From positions 682,001-746,000 of the forward strand of contig NC_012994.1 in NCBI RefSeq assembly GCF_000026365.1: a stretch of 64,000 bases of DNA, read 5' to 3'. The position numbers and the translations under genes are program-made. Below are positions 30,310 through 40,373 of the stretch, in pieces. This DNA comes from Zygosaccharomyces rouxii (lineage: Eukaryota > Ascomycota > Saccharomycetes > Saccharomycetales > Saccharomycetaceae). Position 1 is the first letter of the stretch. The number at the start of each line of letters is the position of its first letter. The notes beneath the pieces are model-generated. The model searched no databases, was not told the origin of the DNA, and saw only the letters and a list, made by a program, of their open reading frames with translations.

Positions 30310-31649
30310 CAAAGAATTCCAGGCAATCTACGAGGAAAAATGCAAGGGGTTCAATCCATGGCAATAACGACAGTGGTGGTGTTGGTGGATTTCCAGTATT
30401 AACACAATCTATTACCGTACCTGTAACAAGTTTCGAAACGGGTGTAGCAGGGAGTCCAATTGTGTCGTCTTTGGAAAATAGATCACAACAATTGCAAGCA
30501 TCATCTCAAGCATCATCTCAAGCTCAATCTCAATCTCAATACGAAAGGCAGCAGAATGTTACCACTGAAAGTTTGAACCCCTACAACTTAATGGATCATA
30601 ATAAAAAAATGGCTAGTTCCAACACTCAATGTTCTCGTAAATCGAGAAGAAGCAGTACGTCTTCCAATAATTCTAGTTCAAGTAAATCTTTTTCCAGATC
30701 TGTGGTACCGATTTTGCCAAAACCTTCACCGGGGGCTCCGCAATTTAACGTTAATTACAATGGGTCTAGTAGTGCTGGAAATAGTGCTGCCTCGTCCCCA
30801 CGAGTCTTTGCAGCTGGCTGTAATCCTGAGAGCCCCATGAACAGTTGTCAACAAACCGCTTCTTCGAATTCCGCAAGTAAAACTGGAATTTCAATTCCAA
30901 GGCCCAAATCATCCCGTAATTATTCTTCTTCGTCTTCATTTATGGCTGCATCTCTCCATCAATTACAACAACAGCATCAGAAACAGGAACAACCACAACA
31001 ACATCAACAATCTCCTAACGTTCAAATGGGTAGTGGAGGCTTTTCCATGCCAAATAGTTGGAATTCTGGTTCTCAAACTTCTATTGGATATTCTCCCAAC
31101 TCGACAAGATCGCCTAAGGGTGGGTTTGATTTTGTTGGTTCACCAGTGGATTCTTCAGGTCCGGGAACTAGAACTGGTTCGAGGAAATCACATACTTCAT
31201 TGCTGTCTCAACAATTACAAAACTCTGCTTTATACAATGAAGAAATGGCTCATCAACAAGGACAATCAGAAGCTCACACTCCTAACGTTCCTCAGTCCAA
31301 TGGAAGCAGTAATGTGGGAACACCTCAACCTGTGCCATTGGGACGTAATTCTGTTACTGCTTCTCCTCGTAATAGTTATGCAGACTCTTTACTGCAACAA
31401 AGAGGTATGAAAGATGAATTAGGATCAAGTTTTAGAAGGCAAAACTCGGTTTGGGCTCGTAAGAATGTGTCCTTAAAAGAGCACGTAATATCTTCTAACG
31501 CGGAGGCTACAGTGTGTAGTAATCCTAATATCTTAGCCGCTACCCCTACTGTATCTACTACAGCCTCACCGGCAGCTTCTGGAGAAACAAGTACTGAGGC
31601 TCATAAAAACATTACTGATGAGCTTGATTGGCTCAAATTTAAAATGTGA
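29088..31649 (+). CDS. GLN3: Gln3, GATA activator of nitrogen-catabolite-repressed genes
   Basis: Gln3 enters the nucleus on poor nitrogen or TORC1 inhibition and activates genes through GATAAG sites. The single GATA zinc finger lies at about residues 322-347 ([19 protein letters not shown] then CNACGLF, CX2C-X17-CX2C) followed by a basic tail ([14 protein letters not shown]). Around it are long Asn, Ser and Gln runs, and the protein is 853 residues against 730 in S. cerevisiae. The C-terminal [20 protein letters not shown] is an isolated non-repetitive block likely to be a functional interaction segment. The upstream gap of 1.8 kb suggests a complex promoter. Order VRG4/HVG1-GLN3-YEN1-MXR1 is that of YER039C-YER042W. 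Confidence 0.97.
30261..30315. repeat. AAT/ACT trinucleotide tract in GLN3
   Basis: A run of AAT interrupted by ACT encodes the Asn/Thr stretch just after the basic tail of the Gln3 zinc finger. Confidence 0.8.
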
Positions 31650-31989
31650 AAAAGAACTGAAAAAAGGGGAATTGACACTAGAGTTGTCATTCATTACTAT
31701 TATCAGTATTATTATTATTGTAACTATTGAGATTATTCGATTATTCGATTGTTGTGGATTTGTTAAAATCTTGGAATGAATATGACTTCAACTGCACTGG
31801 ATGCAGTTGCTCATGTCCAATTGAAGTTTTTCTAAGCTATGTATTCTCTATAATTTATTCCTTTGTACTTTTTCTATGATCATCCATCGGATGTGTGGTT
31901 GTTAATGTAAGTAAGATGAAGTTTATGTTATAGTTCCTTGGAATGTTAAGGTATGGCCCCTTAACGTAAAAAATCCTGGGTTGAAGTTC
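31650..31989. other. GLN3-YEN1 intergenic region
   Basis: These 340 bp hold an ATT microsatellite near 31706-31720, a tandem GATTATTC pair near 31732-31747 and nothing that looks like a gene. It must contain the GLN3 3' end and the YEN1 promoter. Confidence 0.5.
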
Positions 31990-33735
31990 ATGGGGGTTCC
32001 ACAGATATGGGAACTTCTAAGACCTTATCTTCAAGATAAGAGGGTACCTTTGAAGAAATTTGTGTCTGATTTTAAATTCTCCCATGGAAGATCACCAAGA
32101 ATAGCTATCGATGGATATAGTTGGTTATTCGAATGTGGGTTCATTTTGAACCAAGAGACACCTGGTAAATATGCCAGTCATGGTACCATTGGTAAGGCAG
32201 TTTTGAACTTTGTATATCGATTGAAAGAACTTCTGGCGCTAAATATCACTTTCATTTTGGTATTTGATGGTAGTATGAAACCCTCTTTCAAGAAGAATTT
32301 TGGATCTCCTTTAAGCTGTGCTGAGGATGATTACTGGTCCACTTGGAATTCTCATATGGAGATTCACGAGCGGAATGGCCATTGTCTGAAGATTATGTTG
32401 GATAGTGAAGGCTTACATTTCATGCAAGTTGTCAAGGGAGTTCTGGGTAGTATGCGGATATCCTACGTGGAAGCCTGTGGTGAAGGTGAGGCCCAATGCG
32501 CATGGTTACAAAGGAATGGCCATGTAGATTACGTGTTGACTAACGATTCTGATGCATTGGTCTTTGGCGCTACCAGACTTTTGCGCAATTATTCCAAATT
32601 TACCAATGACTTAGGTGCAACTGGGAACAGTCCACTGGGAAAACAGCGGAGTAGTAGTAAAGATCTGTTTGTTACTGTAGTGGATTTGGATCAATTGAAC
32701 AGTGCTACTAATGATAGATACAATTGGTGGTCACTTCTATTCTTCAGCGTCTTATTAGGAGCAGATTATAACCAAGGTGTTAAAGGTATGGGCAAAGTAA
32801 AAGCAGCCAAACTAGCACAATTGCAAGATCCGGATTTTGCTCAAAGGTTTCGTGATATGTTTGCAGATTTAAGACGTAGGCCTCAGCTTTCTGAATACCA
32901 AAATTTCCAACAAGAATTGACAGAGTTTTGCAAGGACCATTCTGTGGAACTATTTGACCGCAATTACAGAGCCATGTTAGGCGAATTATCATTAGAGGGA
33001 TGGCCTTCATTAAATGCTATAATGTACTATTTCCATCCAATTTTAATCCCACAGATGGATTTTCAAGTGTTTGATAAATCCAATGTGAATATTAGCGGTA
33101 GTAATGGATACAAAGAGATCAATTTTTTACAGCTACAGGCTTATTTGGGGGATTTTCGTTTGCCTGCAGTGACAAATTTCGAGAAGTGGTTTACAGAAAC
33201 AATATTGGATTCATTTCTACTTCGACGGCTACTTTCTCAAGACCGAAATTTGACCGATTACGTTCAAATAGTGGACCAAAGAACTTTTGAAATTAGCGGT
33301 AAGTGGCCATTATCATGTTGGAAAATTAAGTACAAGCCTTACATTTTGTTCTTCCAAGTCGGTGAGAGCGGCCGTAATAGTTTTCCTTACACGATGTGGA
33401 TTCCCCAGGGTCTTATACCACAAGATCACATACTAATCACCAAATGGAAACGAACTCCCAAATCCAAAACACCGTCACCAAGCAAATCCAAGATATCACC
33501 ACAAAAGAATACCCTTGACAGTTTTCTTAAGAAACATGCTTCACCAGTCAAAGATTTCTCACCTGCAAAGAAAATTGACGATCAAGTAACACTAGAACCT
33601 GTCAAAAAAAGATTATTTGTTGATTCCAATGATTCATCGAACGACTCTGAAGACGATTCACTGGTGATACTTGATGAAATAACTCTCAAAGACAATTCAT
33701 CTTTATCAACATGGAAAAAGAGACGTCAGAAATGA
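31990..33735 (+). CDS. YEN1: Yen1, XPG/GEN1-type Holliday junction resolvase
   Basis: Yen1 cuts Holliday junctions symmetrically late in the cell cycle. The N-terminal nuclease block begins MGVPQIWELLRPYLQDKRV and contains PRIAIDGYSWLFE; the internal nuclease block has EACGEGEAQCAWL and YVLTNDSDALVFGA (acidic metal ligands); LLGADYNQGVKGMGKVKAAKL is the helix-hairpin-helix. The C-terminal tail is basic with several S/T-P sites (TPSPSKSK, SPQK, SPVK, SPAKK), the pattern by which Cdk1 keeps S. cerevisiae Yen1 out of the nucleus. The frame is open from a TTG at 31981, but the family start is the ATG at 31990; length 581 versus 759 in S. cerevisiae, mostly through a shorter tail. Confidence 0.96.
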   Translation: MGVPQIWELLRPYLQDKRVPLKKFVSDFKFSHGRSPRIAIDGYSWLFECGFILNQETPGKYASHGTIGKAVLNFVYRLKELLALNITFILVFDGSMKPSFKKNFGSPLSCAEDDYWSTWNSHMEIHERNGHCLKIMLDSEGLHFMQVVKGVLGSMRISYVEACGEGEAQCAWLQRNGHVDYVLTNDSDALVFGATRLLRNYSKFTNDLGATGNSPLGKQRSSSKDLFVTVVDLDQLNSATNDRYNWWSLLFFSVLLGADYNQGVKGMGKVKAAKLAQLQDPDFAQRFRDMFADLRRRPQLSEYQNFQQELTEFCKDHSVELFDRNYRAMLGELSLEGWPSLNAIMYYFHPILIPQMDFQVFDKSNVNISGSNGYKEINFLQLQAYLGDFRLPAVTNFEKWFTETILDSFLLRRLLSQDRNLTDYVQIVDQRTFEISGKWPLSCWKIKYKPYILFFQVGESGRNSFPYTMWIPQGLIPQDHILITKWKRTPKSKTPSPSKSKISPQKNTLDSFLKKHASPVKDFSPAKKIDDQVTLEPVKKRLFVDSNDSSNDSEDDSLVILDEITLKDNSSLSTWKKRRQK

Positions 33736-33776
33736 AAAAAGACGGAATGTACTTCTACCCAGATTCGAACTCAGGA
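33734..33776 (-). other. tRNA-3'-end-like intergenic element, copy C
   Basis: Read on the minus strand this gives TCCTGAGTTCGAATC, then CATTCCGTC and a T6 run. The core GTTCGAATC is the closest of the four copies to the Pol III B-box consensus GGTTCGANTCC. The order of blocks (TCCT, TTCGAA, CATT, T-run) is that of copies A and B with short length differences. It overlaps the last bases of the YEN1 stop codon on the opposite strand. No tRNA 5' half is found upstream. Confidence 0.35.
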
Positions 33777-33936
33777 TTTAAATTGACACATTTCTTTTTC
33801 ACGTGATATAGTCAAAAATGGGGTAGGATCCACAGCATTGTTCCATATAAAGAGAGAACACCCACTTGAAAGCTTGATGATGAGCTCTTCAACCACAATA
33901 TAAACCAGTAATTAACAAAACTGCATCGTCATAACA

Positions 33937-34491
33937 ATGGTACCAACACTGTCCAAGGGTATTAAATTCAACAGTCAGACTGACAAAATATTAACAGTAG
34001 GAGCTGGGTGTTTCTGGGGTACTGAGCATATCTACAGAAAATATTTGGGTGAGAGAATTGATGATTGTAAAGTTGGTTATGCAAATGGTAGCGAAATGAA
34101 AAAGGACCAGACTAACTCTGTAACTTATAAACGTCTTTGCATAGGTGATACTGGATTTTGTGAAGTTTTACAAATTGCATACAATCCTCAAAAATTGTCT
34201 CTAAAAGAACTGGTGGATCTTTTCTTTAGATGCCATGATCCAACAACCGCAAACCAACAAGGTCCTGATGCTGGTACTCAATACCGTAGTGCACTTTTTG
34301 CCCACTCTGAAGGGGATTTAAAAGAATTGAAAGAACTAAAGGATCAATGGCAACCAAAATGGGGAAATAAAATCACCACAGAAGTGGAATTGATCAAAAA
34401 CTTTTATGATGCTGAGGACTACCACCAGTTGTACCTAGACAAAAATCCTGAAGGTTACGCATGCCCAACCCATTACGTCAGGAACTTGTAA
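33937..34491 (+). CDS. MXR1: Mxr1, methionine-S-sulfoxide reductase (MsrA)
   Basis: Mxr1 reduces methionine-S-sulfoxide in proteins and as the free amino acid, using thioredoxin. The 184 residues equal the S. cerevisiae length. The catalytic motif GCFWGTE is at 24-30 with the nucleophile C25; FFRCHDPTTANQQGPDAGTQYRSALF (in two parts, residues ~97-122) is the conserved substrate-pocket strand, and the AEDYHQLYLDKNP motif is near 165-177. YEN1 precedes it and MTC3 converges with 65 bp between the stops; the order is that of YER041W-YER042W joined to YGL226W. Confidence 0.97.
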   Translation: MVPTLSKGIKFNSQTDKILTVGAGCFWGTEHIYRKYLGERIDDCKVGYANGSEMKKDQTNSVTYKRLCIGDTGFCEVLQIAYNPQKLSLKELVDLFFRCHDPTTANQQGPDAGTQYRSALFAHSEGDLKELKELKDQWQPKWGNKITTEVELIKNFYDAEDYHQLYLDKNPEGYACPTHYVRNL

Positions 34492-34556
34492 TTGATGTTC
34501 TGGTCCAATTTTTTTTTTTCTTTTCTGTACGTACAAATAACATCCATATGAATTGA

Positions 34557-34946
34557 TTATTCGCTTGAATTCCGTTGCAATCCATTCAGTGCTTTGTCCA
34601 TGTGCTTATCTCTCTTGAGGTTGATCAACGATACGCCTAATGCAGTGAATAGTAATGTGCTAAATAAGCCTTTCCAGATTAACATCGTTGGTGTTAGTTG
34701 GATATCTGTTTTGCCTCTTGGACCCCATTGTCCATATGAAATATAATAACTGGCTTTTAATTCATCTACTGTCATTAATTTCCAAGAGTCTTCCATCTTC
34801 CAAGTTAAATATTCTGTAATCTCCTCCTGTAATTGTGGGTTCATCGTTGACCAACGTGAAGGGAGATCTACCATACTTGGTGGTGTATAACTCAATGAGC
34901 TTGCAGATCTCCTTGCAAGAGGTTTGAGAGTGACCCTAGCCCACAT
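34557..34946 (-). CDS. MTC3: Mtc3, small mitochondrial protein
   Basis: A 129-residue protein matching S. cerevisiae Mtc3 (YGL226W, 123 residues), a protein of unknown function found in mitochondria. The first ~22 residues (MWARVTLKPLARRSASSLSY) are Arg/Ser-rich without acids, a typical matrix-targeting presequence. A membrane-spanning stretch (WKGLFSTLLFTALGVSLINL) occurs near 90-110, followed by a basic tail. The middle contains EEITEYLTWKMEDSWKLMT and YYISYGQWGPRG, which resemble a cytochrome-oxidase-subunit-IV-like arrangement (WGPRG); the role is not established. It is divergent from OST5, with about 143 bp between. Confidence 0.85.
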   Translation of the reverse strand: MWARVTLKPLARRSASSLSYTPPSMVDLPSRWSTMNPQLQEEITEYLTWKMEDSWKLMTVDELKASYYISYGQWGPRGKTDIQLTPTMLIWKGLFSTLLFTALGVSLINLKRDKHMDKALNGLQRNSSE

Positions 34947-35089
34947 AATAGATGGTTTGGTTTCTTGAATAAGAAAGACGTGGTTGTTAGTCTTTCACAG
35001 TTTAGCCATGTATATTAAAGGCGAGTTGGGCGAACTTTAACGTCAACCATAAACAGTCGGACAAACTACGTCGAATACAAGCTATAAAG

Positions 35090-35428
35090 ATGTCTTACGC
35101 TGATTTACAAGTATGTTTATCGAATTCTCAAGATCCAATTGGTATATCTCAGTTAACAGTTAAACTAACACGGTTTTCCACCACATAGAAAGAGTTTAAA
35201 GTCGCAGAAACTTTTGAACCAGTGTTTCAATTGAGTTCCCAGAGTAGATATGCACTTTTCTCACTGGTGATTGCAGTTCTGCTGATTTCAATGGCCTTAG
35301 TATCTGCTTACTCGAAGAAGGGGTTCTTGATTCGTTTAGCCATTTTCGCTGCACTAAGTGCTGCAGGTAGCATGTTCTCAGGTATAGGAGTAGTGTTTTT
35401 GGCTAACTCACTGGGTGTTTACGTATAG
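35090..35428 (+). CDS. OST5: Ost5, oligosaccharyltransferase subunit (two exons)
   Basis: Ost5 is a small two-helix membrane subunit of the ER N-glycosylation enzyme. Exon 1 is 35090-35110 (MSYADLQ), the intron 35111-35188 (GTATGT donor, AACTAAC branch at 35163-35169, TAG acceptor), and exon 2 35189-35428 beginning KEFKVAETFEP. Joined, the protein has 86 residues, exactly the S. cerevisiae length, and ends VFLANSLGVYV, close to that protein's end. Two hydrophobic segments cover about residues 28-48 and 57-80. The S. cerevisiae gene (YGL226C-A) also has an intron. The stop is 47 bp from the convergent VID30 stop. Confidence 0.95.
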
Positions 35429-35475
35429 GTTAGACTACAATACATATGTATATGAATTCGTTCACTTTTCTCAAT

Positions 35476-38061
35476 CTATAGATTCAACAGATCTTCGTCT
35501 ATATTGAGTATTTTGAAATATCTGAGTTCCGTTCCATTGTAGACCGACGAACCTTCTACATTGCATGTCATTAACGTCGCCAACATGGACCTCGTATATC
35601 TAATGACAGTTTCGAGTTTGGAATCACTGTTCTTTTTTAAAAATTTGAGAATATTGGTATTAATTACTTGGAACAAGCGATCTTGAAGGTATTCATTGGA
35701 CAAATATCTCGCTAGCTCTTCTGGAGATTCATTAACTGGATCATCGTAGGCAAGCAAAGCAGAGACATTACTCAACTGAGCACGGAAGCGCTCTCTCAAA
35801 TCTTCTGGAACAGATTCGTTGTATACGAAATCTTTCGATAATTCTTGACCCTTGGAAACGATACTTTCTATCGAATATTTCTTGTAGTGAAGGATGGTCA
35901 AAAGGTACTGTGCCACCCGAATTTCAAACAACAGTTCGATATTTTCTTGTAAAAGTCCCGGTAACTGGGATTCAATGTAACTTAGACATTGAGAAATATT
36001 ACCTTCAGTGATAAATCTTCTGAGATCTTGTCTTATCTTTAGGTTTTTCTCTTCCTTAATGATTTGCCTTTCGTTGTGTCTAATAACAGCGGCTCCTCTA
36101 TCATCAGAACTGTTACTTACGTTTTCCCTTTGTAAATCCTTCAAGAACCCCTTGGATACATCAATTAATCCTTCATGTATCAAGTAATCATTAATCATAG
36201 TATGCAAAGTGGAAGGTATGGAATCATCACCAGTGTTCAAGTTATTTATCTTTTCCACATCAGGCTTACGAAGCTGGTCATCTTCAAACCTTGTATCCTT
36301 CAGCAATAAAGAATCTTTAATGCAAGCAATGTCCGAATCAGTGTCCTGTAATCCATCATTATCAATCTCCATTGCTTTTTCACCTTTTACTTCTTGATCA
36401 TTATCCTCCTCATCAGAAAGGTCGAATTCGTCAAGAAGATCACTATGATCTGAAGATTTAAAAATATGTTTATAAGCCTTTGCCTTCCAACGGTTCTGAT
36501 ATCCTAAGATATCAAAAACAAATTCTTCATAAAGACCAAAATTCGTCCTTACAGAATTTCCCTGTCTAAGGGCAATATAAGGTATTAGATTAACTTCATG
36601 GAAATCTGTGAATGCAGTACCCAAAAATACACCATTTTTGGTGAAGAAAATCGTACCATCAACGTAGTTAACACCACAACCGATAACATCGTCACGTCCA
36701 AATGGTTTTGCATACGACTTGTACTGCGACCCTACAGTTATGGAACCATCACTACCACGGTATCCAAAGAATCCTTCTTCAATACCAGATTTAGCGCCAC
36801 TAGAAGAATCATCACCAGCTGCCGATCCAGTGGACCCGCCACCGCTACGAACAGAAGATCTTAAGCCTCCTCCCAATCCAGGAACGCCCGAACCACTGAG
36901 ACCAGCACGTTCATTTTCAGATTTTGAAACTGTACCGCTTACATCAGAGTCAGGCCAACATTTGTAACCAACAATGATATTACTGTTCTGTGCACCTTGG
37001 GAACTAGTCACACCTAGAATTCTAATTTCATAATAAAATATTCCTAATTTATTGAGATGCAAAAAGTTATTTGCCCAGGTAACTGCAAAATCATTCTTTT
37101 GATTCCCAGAAAACGAATTTCTCAGTCTGTTTCTTGTAGATGCTGTAGACCTTTCGTATGCATTGTAGGCCTGCCAGTTGGGGTTTGGACTCAGGCGCGA
37201 TATACCATCTGCAGACAGCAGAACACAGTTGTTAGGCTGTGTAACCCATTGGCTTGGCAATGAATAACCAAGCATTTGGTAGACGTCTGAAGTCATATTG
37301 TTATTTTTGGATTTTGTTGGATGGGCATGAGTGGCAAGCGCTGGATAAAAATTCATTGTTTCGTGATGAGAGCCATGGGATGAACGAGACCCACTTGAAC
37401 TATCTTGATTAGCATCATCAGTCACATTAGACCCATCTCTTCTCCCCAAACGAACGCCTTCATTACTTTCATCGTTGTCTTCATCGTCATCGTCTTCATC
37501 GTCATCATCTTCATCATCATCCATGGCTTCCGCAGTATCTCTATCATCATCTTCTTCCATGTCATCTGCATCTTGCATGGCTAATTCTGCCAAAATCTCT
37601 TCTTCAGCAATAGCCGGTTTCGTTAAATCCTCCATTTCATCACCACTACCACTAGCATATTGCATTCCAATGGAACCGTTAGGCAGTGCACCTGAACTAG
37701 CATTTCCTGACAGATTATTATTAGGACCTGGGTGAAAATACTTGTAGACTTGTACCAAATATTCGTCATTAGCTGAATCAAATGAAAGTGTACCTAAAAC
37801 ACCAAGAGACATCAATTTTTGCCAAATCTCTTTCCTCGCTGAATATGACAGCTTATTTGACAACCTGTAGTAACCAGATTCTCTCGATAATAACTGCTGC
37901 TTACCAATGTCACTTATGCCATTGTGCTTCATCTTGTGGAATACCTTCTTATGACGATAGTATGACATCCATAACGAATAGGCAACTGGCTGTTGAAGTA
38001 AGTATTCAGGAAAAAGACCCTTGATGAATTCCCTATCAACATTATCCATATAGGCAGACAT
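35476..38061 (-). CDS. VID30: Vid30/Gid1, scaffold of the GID/CTLH ubiquitin ligase
   Basis: Vid30 is the core scaffold of the GID E3 ligase that destroys gluconeogenic enzymes on glucose return. The 861 residues include an N-terminal conserved helix (GLFPEYLLQQPVAYSLWMSYY), a strongly acidic Asp/Glu run near 165-200, an SPRY domain across about 310-520 (NPNWQAYNAYERS to NLIPYIALRQGNSVRTNFG), a LisH motif near 625-650 (TLHTMINDYLIHEGL), and CTLH/CRA helices from about 690 to the end. Length is somewhat below the 958 of S. cerevisiae. The ATG is at 38061. The convergent neighbour OST5 agrees with YGL226C-A/YGL227W order. Confidence 0.96.
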   Translation of the reverse strand: MSAYMDNVDREFIKGLFPEYLLQQPVAYSLWMSYYRHKKVFHKMKHNGISDIGKQQLLSRESGYYRLSNKLSYSARKEIWQKLMSLGVLGTLSFDSANDEYLVQVYKYFHPGPNNNLSGNASSGALPNGSIGMQYASGSGDEMEDLTKPAIAEEEILAELAMQDADDMEEDDDRDTAEAMDDDEDDDDEDDDDEDNDESNEGVRLGRRDGSNVTDDANQDSSSGSRSSHGSHHETMNFYPALATHAHPTKSKNNNMTSDVYQMLGYSLPSQWVTQPNNCVLLSADGISRLSPNPNWQAYNAYERSTASTRNRLRNSFSGNQKNDFAVTWANNFLHLNKLGIFYYEIRILGVTSSQGAQNSNIIVGYKCWPDSDVSGTVSKSENERAGLSGSGVPGLGGGLRSSVRSGGGSTGSAAGDDSSSGAKSGIEEGFFGYRGSDGSITVGSQYKSYAKPFGRDDVIGCGVNYVDGTIFFTKNGVFLGTAFTDFHEVNLIPYIALRQGNSVRTNFGLYEEFVFDILGYQNRWKAKAYKHIFKSSDHSDLLDEFDLSDEEDNDQEVKGEKAMEIDNDGLQDTDSDIACIKDSLLLKDTRFEDDQLRKPDVEKINNLNTGDDSIPSTLHTMINDYLIHEGLIDVSKGFLKDLQRENVSNSSDDRGAAVIRHNERQIIKEEKNLKIRQDLRRFITEGNISQCLSYIESQLPGLLQENIELLFEIRVAQYLLTILHYKKYSIESIVSKGQELSKDFVYNESVPEDLRERFRAQLSNVSALLAYDDPVNESPEELARYLSNEYLQDRLFQVINTNILKFLKKNSDSKLETVIRYTRSMLATLMTCNVEGSSVYNGTELRYFKILNIDEDLLNL

Positions 38062-38718
38062 CTTCAGCCCTTTAACAATCTTCGAATGGCAGGTTCAATA
38101 GTCATCGGGATGTTAACTAAGGTTGATTCGCTCCCCTTAGTCTTTACATGCCATTAAACTATTGTCACTTGAGACGTCGCAATAGACCTGATATTATAGT
38201 TCCACATATACCAATGAAGCAGAATTTGGGTGACTATGAGACCAATTTTGTCGTAAAATTCAGCATCAGAAATATGGGGGAAAAATGGTTTTGAAATTTT
38301 CTGATGTTTTATTACATTGTACTTTAATTTTGTGATGAAATATGAGCGAAGAAAGCTAATGGACCATAAAAATATCGATAATATTGATAACAATTAATCT
38401 GAATACTAACCGGAGTTGCTCAAACTTTTTTGGACTGTCCTGCAAGTACCCGAAAACCTCGACTGATAAGTATATGCACCTGAATCTATCGAGACTCGTG
38501 ACTCGGGATCCTTAAATCCCATGTTATATATCGATTAAAAGATCTAACCGTTGAAGATTCGTTTATAATATATTCTATACAGCAAAATTGACGAGTCCAG
38601 CGGACTTTGATGCATTTAAAAAAGTTTCAATAGTTACCCAAACCGTTGAGTGTTTGAATGCCAAAAAAATGAACAGGGAAATAAAGTAGAAGTTACAATT
38701 GGATTCAAAACTATCAGA
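38062..38718. other. intergenic region VID30 / SAH1
   Basis: These 657 bp contain the VID30 promoter and the SAH1 3' region. ACTAAGG (38116-38122) and CCTTAGT (38135-38141) form an inverted repeat with a 12-bp centre. A 79-codon minus frame starts with TTG and has no recognisable features. No RNA gene was identified. Confidence 0.5.
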
Positions 38719-40068
38719 TTAGTATCTGTAGTGATCAGCCTTGTATGGACCTTCTTGTGGGATACCCAAGTATTCGGATTGGACATCAGTCAATTGAGTC
38801 AATTGAACACCCAATTTACCCAAGTGGAATTTAGCGACAGCTTCGTCCAAGATCTTTGGCAAAACGTGAACGTCAAGGCTGAATGGACCAGTCTTTTGGA
38901 ATTCCACGTACTTTTCTCTGAAAGCCTTGTCATTAGCCTTGAACAAAGCAATTTGAGCAAGAACTTGGTTAGAGAAAGAACAGGACATAACGAAGGAGGA
39001 GTGACCAGTAGCACAACCTAAGTTGACCAATCTACCGTTAGCCAACAAGATAACGTGTTTACCAGTAGAGAGCAAGTAACGGTCAACTTGTGGCTTAATG
39101 TTGATACATTCCTTAGCGTTTTCCTTCAACCAAGCGACATCAATTTCGATGTCAAAGTGACCAATGTTACAGACAATAGCATCTTGAGGCATCTTCAAAA
39201 AGTGGTCACCTCTGATGATATCTCTACAACCGGTAGTAGTAACGAAAACTTGACCTTGAGAAGCAGCTTCATCCATGGTCAAAACTTGGTAACCTTCCAT
39301 AGCGGCTTGTAGAGCGTTGATAGGATCAACTTCGGTAACGATAACACGGGCACCCATGTTTCTCAAAGCTGCTGAACAACCCTTACCGACATCACCGTAA
39401 CCTGCCACAACGGCAACCTTACCAGCCAACATGACATCAGTAGCTCTCTTGATACCATCGATTAGAGATTCTCTGCAACCGTACAAGTTGTCGAATTTGG
39501 ATTTGGTAACGGAGTCGTTAACGTTGATGGCTGGAACCTTCAATTTGTTTTCCTTGACCATTCTGTACAAGTGGTGGACACCGGTAGTGGTTTCCTCAGA
39601 CAAACCGAAACAACCTTCCAACATTTCTGGATGGCTTTCGTGGACGTAAGAGGTCAAATCACCACCATCGTCTAAGATTAAGTTCAATTTTTTGTTGTCC
39701 TTGAAAGCAAACAATTGTTGCTTGATACACCACATGTATTCTTCCTCAGTTTCACCCTTCCATGCGAAAACTGGGACACCAGAAGCAGCAATAGCAGCAG
39801 CAGCGTGGTCTTGAGTAGAGTAAATGTTACAAGATGACCAGGTAACCTCAGCACCTAGAGCCACTAAAGTTTCGATCAAAACAGCAGTTTGAATAGTCAT
39901 GTGCAAACAACCAGCGATACGAGCACCTTTCAATGGTTGTTCAGCAGCGTAGGCCTTTCTAATGGCCATCAAACCTGGCATTTCATGTTCAGATAATTCG
40001 ATCTCTTTTCTACCGAAAGCGGCAAGAGAGATATCAGCAACCTTGTAGTTTTGAGCTGGGGCAGACAT
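38719..40068 (-). CDS. SAH1: Sah1, S-adenosyl-L-homocysteine hydrolase
   Basis: Sah1 splits S-adenosylhomocysteine into adenosine and homocysteine, relieving inhibition of all methyltransferases. The 449 residues equal the S. cerevisiae length. N-terminal catalytic blocks such as [18 protein letters not shown] (about 50-67) and the NAD-binding [12 protein letters not shown] at about 220-231 are intact, and the tail ends in the invariant PYKADHYRY. Codons are strongly biased to preferred yeast codons, as expected for an abundant protein. Two inverted TTCACATG sites lie 153-174 bp upstream (separate entry). It is the last gene of the chromosome V track; the next gene belongs to the chromosome VII/VI tracks. 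Confidence 0.98.
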   Translation of the reverse strand: MSAPAQNYKVADISLAAFGRKEIELSEHEMPGLMAIRKAYAAEQPLKGARIAGCLHMTIQTAVLIETLVALGAEVTWSSCNIYSTQDHAAAAIAASGVPVFAWKGETEEEYMWCIKQQLFAFKDNKKLNLILDDGGDLTSYVHESHPEMLEGCFGLSEETTTGVHHLYRMVKENKLKVPAINVNDSVTKSKFDNLYGCRESLIDGIKRATDVMLAGKVAVVAGYGDVGKGCSAALRNMGARVIVTEVDPINALQAAMEGYQVLTMDEAASQGQVFVTTTGCRDIIRGDHFLKMPQDAIVCNIGHFDIEIDVAWLKENAKECINIKPQVDRYLLSTGKHVILLANGRLVNLGCATGHSSFVMSCSFSNQVLAQIALFKANDKAFREKYVEFQKTGPFSLDVHVLPKILDEAVAKFHLGKLGVQLTQLTDVQSEYLGIPQEGPYKADHYRY

Positions 40069-40220
40069 TTTGGGCTATAATATGATTGATTCAATTATAC
40101 AGAGGTCCCTTTAGAAAGTTAGAGTCCTTTCAAATGTTCATGAAGAGTGTTTATAGCCACTTATATGGTTGTTATAAACGCGATGCCTTCGTAAAAATTT
40201 TCAATTTCTCGAGGCTAAGT

Positions 40221-40242
40221 TTCACATGATCACGCATGTGAA
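40221..40242. promoter_or_regulatory. inverted pair of UAS-INO/ICRE-like sites upstream of SAH1
   Basis: TTCACATG (40221-40228) and its complement CATGTGAA (40235-40242) surround ATCACG. TTCACATG is the core of the inositol/choline-responsive element bound by Ino2-Ino4. SAH1 in S. cerevisiae is co-regulated with phospholipid synthesis, which consumes most SAM, so the sites fit the gene. Cbf1/Met-type regulators could also read CACATG/TCACG-like sequences. Confidence 0.6.
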
Positions 40243-40306
40243 TAATAAAAGAAACGAGATACGGATCTCGGCGGCTATTTGCTCTGATTACCTAACTAGC
40301 TTAAAC

Positions 40307-40332
40307 TATATATATATATATATATATATATA
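40307..40332. repeat. (TA)13 microsatellite
   Basis: Thirteen TA units lie between the SAH1 promoter and the SHE10 stop. Alternating TA of this kind also resembles the efficiency element of yeast 3'-end formation for the gene that ends at 40374. Confidence 0.9.
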
Positions 40333-40373
40333 TGCATATGGTGTATTAGTATCATATCATCATATCTCTACAA

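Larger units (their letters stand above)
40069..40373. other. SAH1 promoter / SHE10 3' gap
   Basis: These 305 bp hold the inverted TTCACATG pair (40221-40242) and a (TA)13 run at 40307-40332 close to the SHE10 stop. Nothing else is seen. Confidence 0.6.

Noticed and set aside
38154..38393. 79-codon hydrophobic minus frame between VID30 and SAH1
   Set aside because: First codon is TTG and no ATG gives a reasonable small membrane protein; AT-rich DNA yields such frames by chance.
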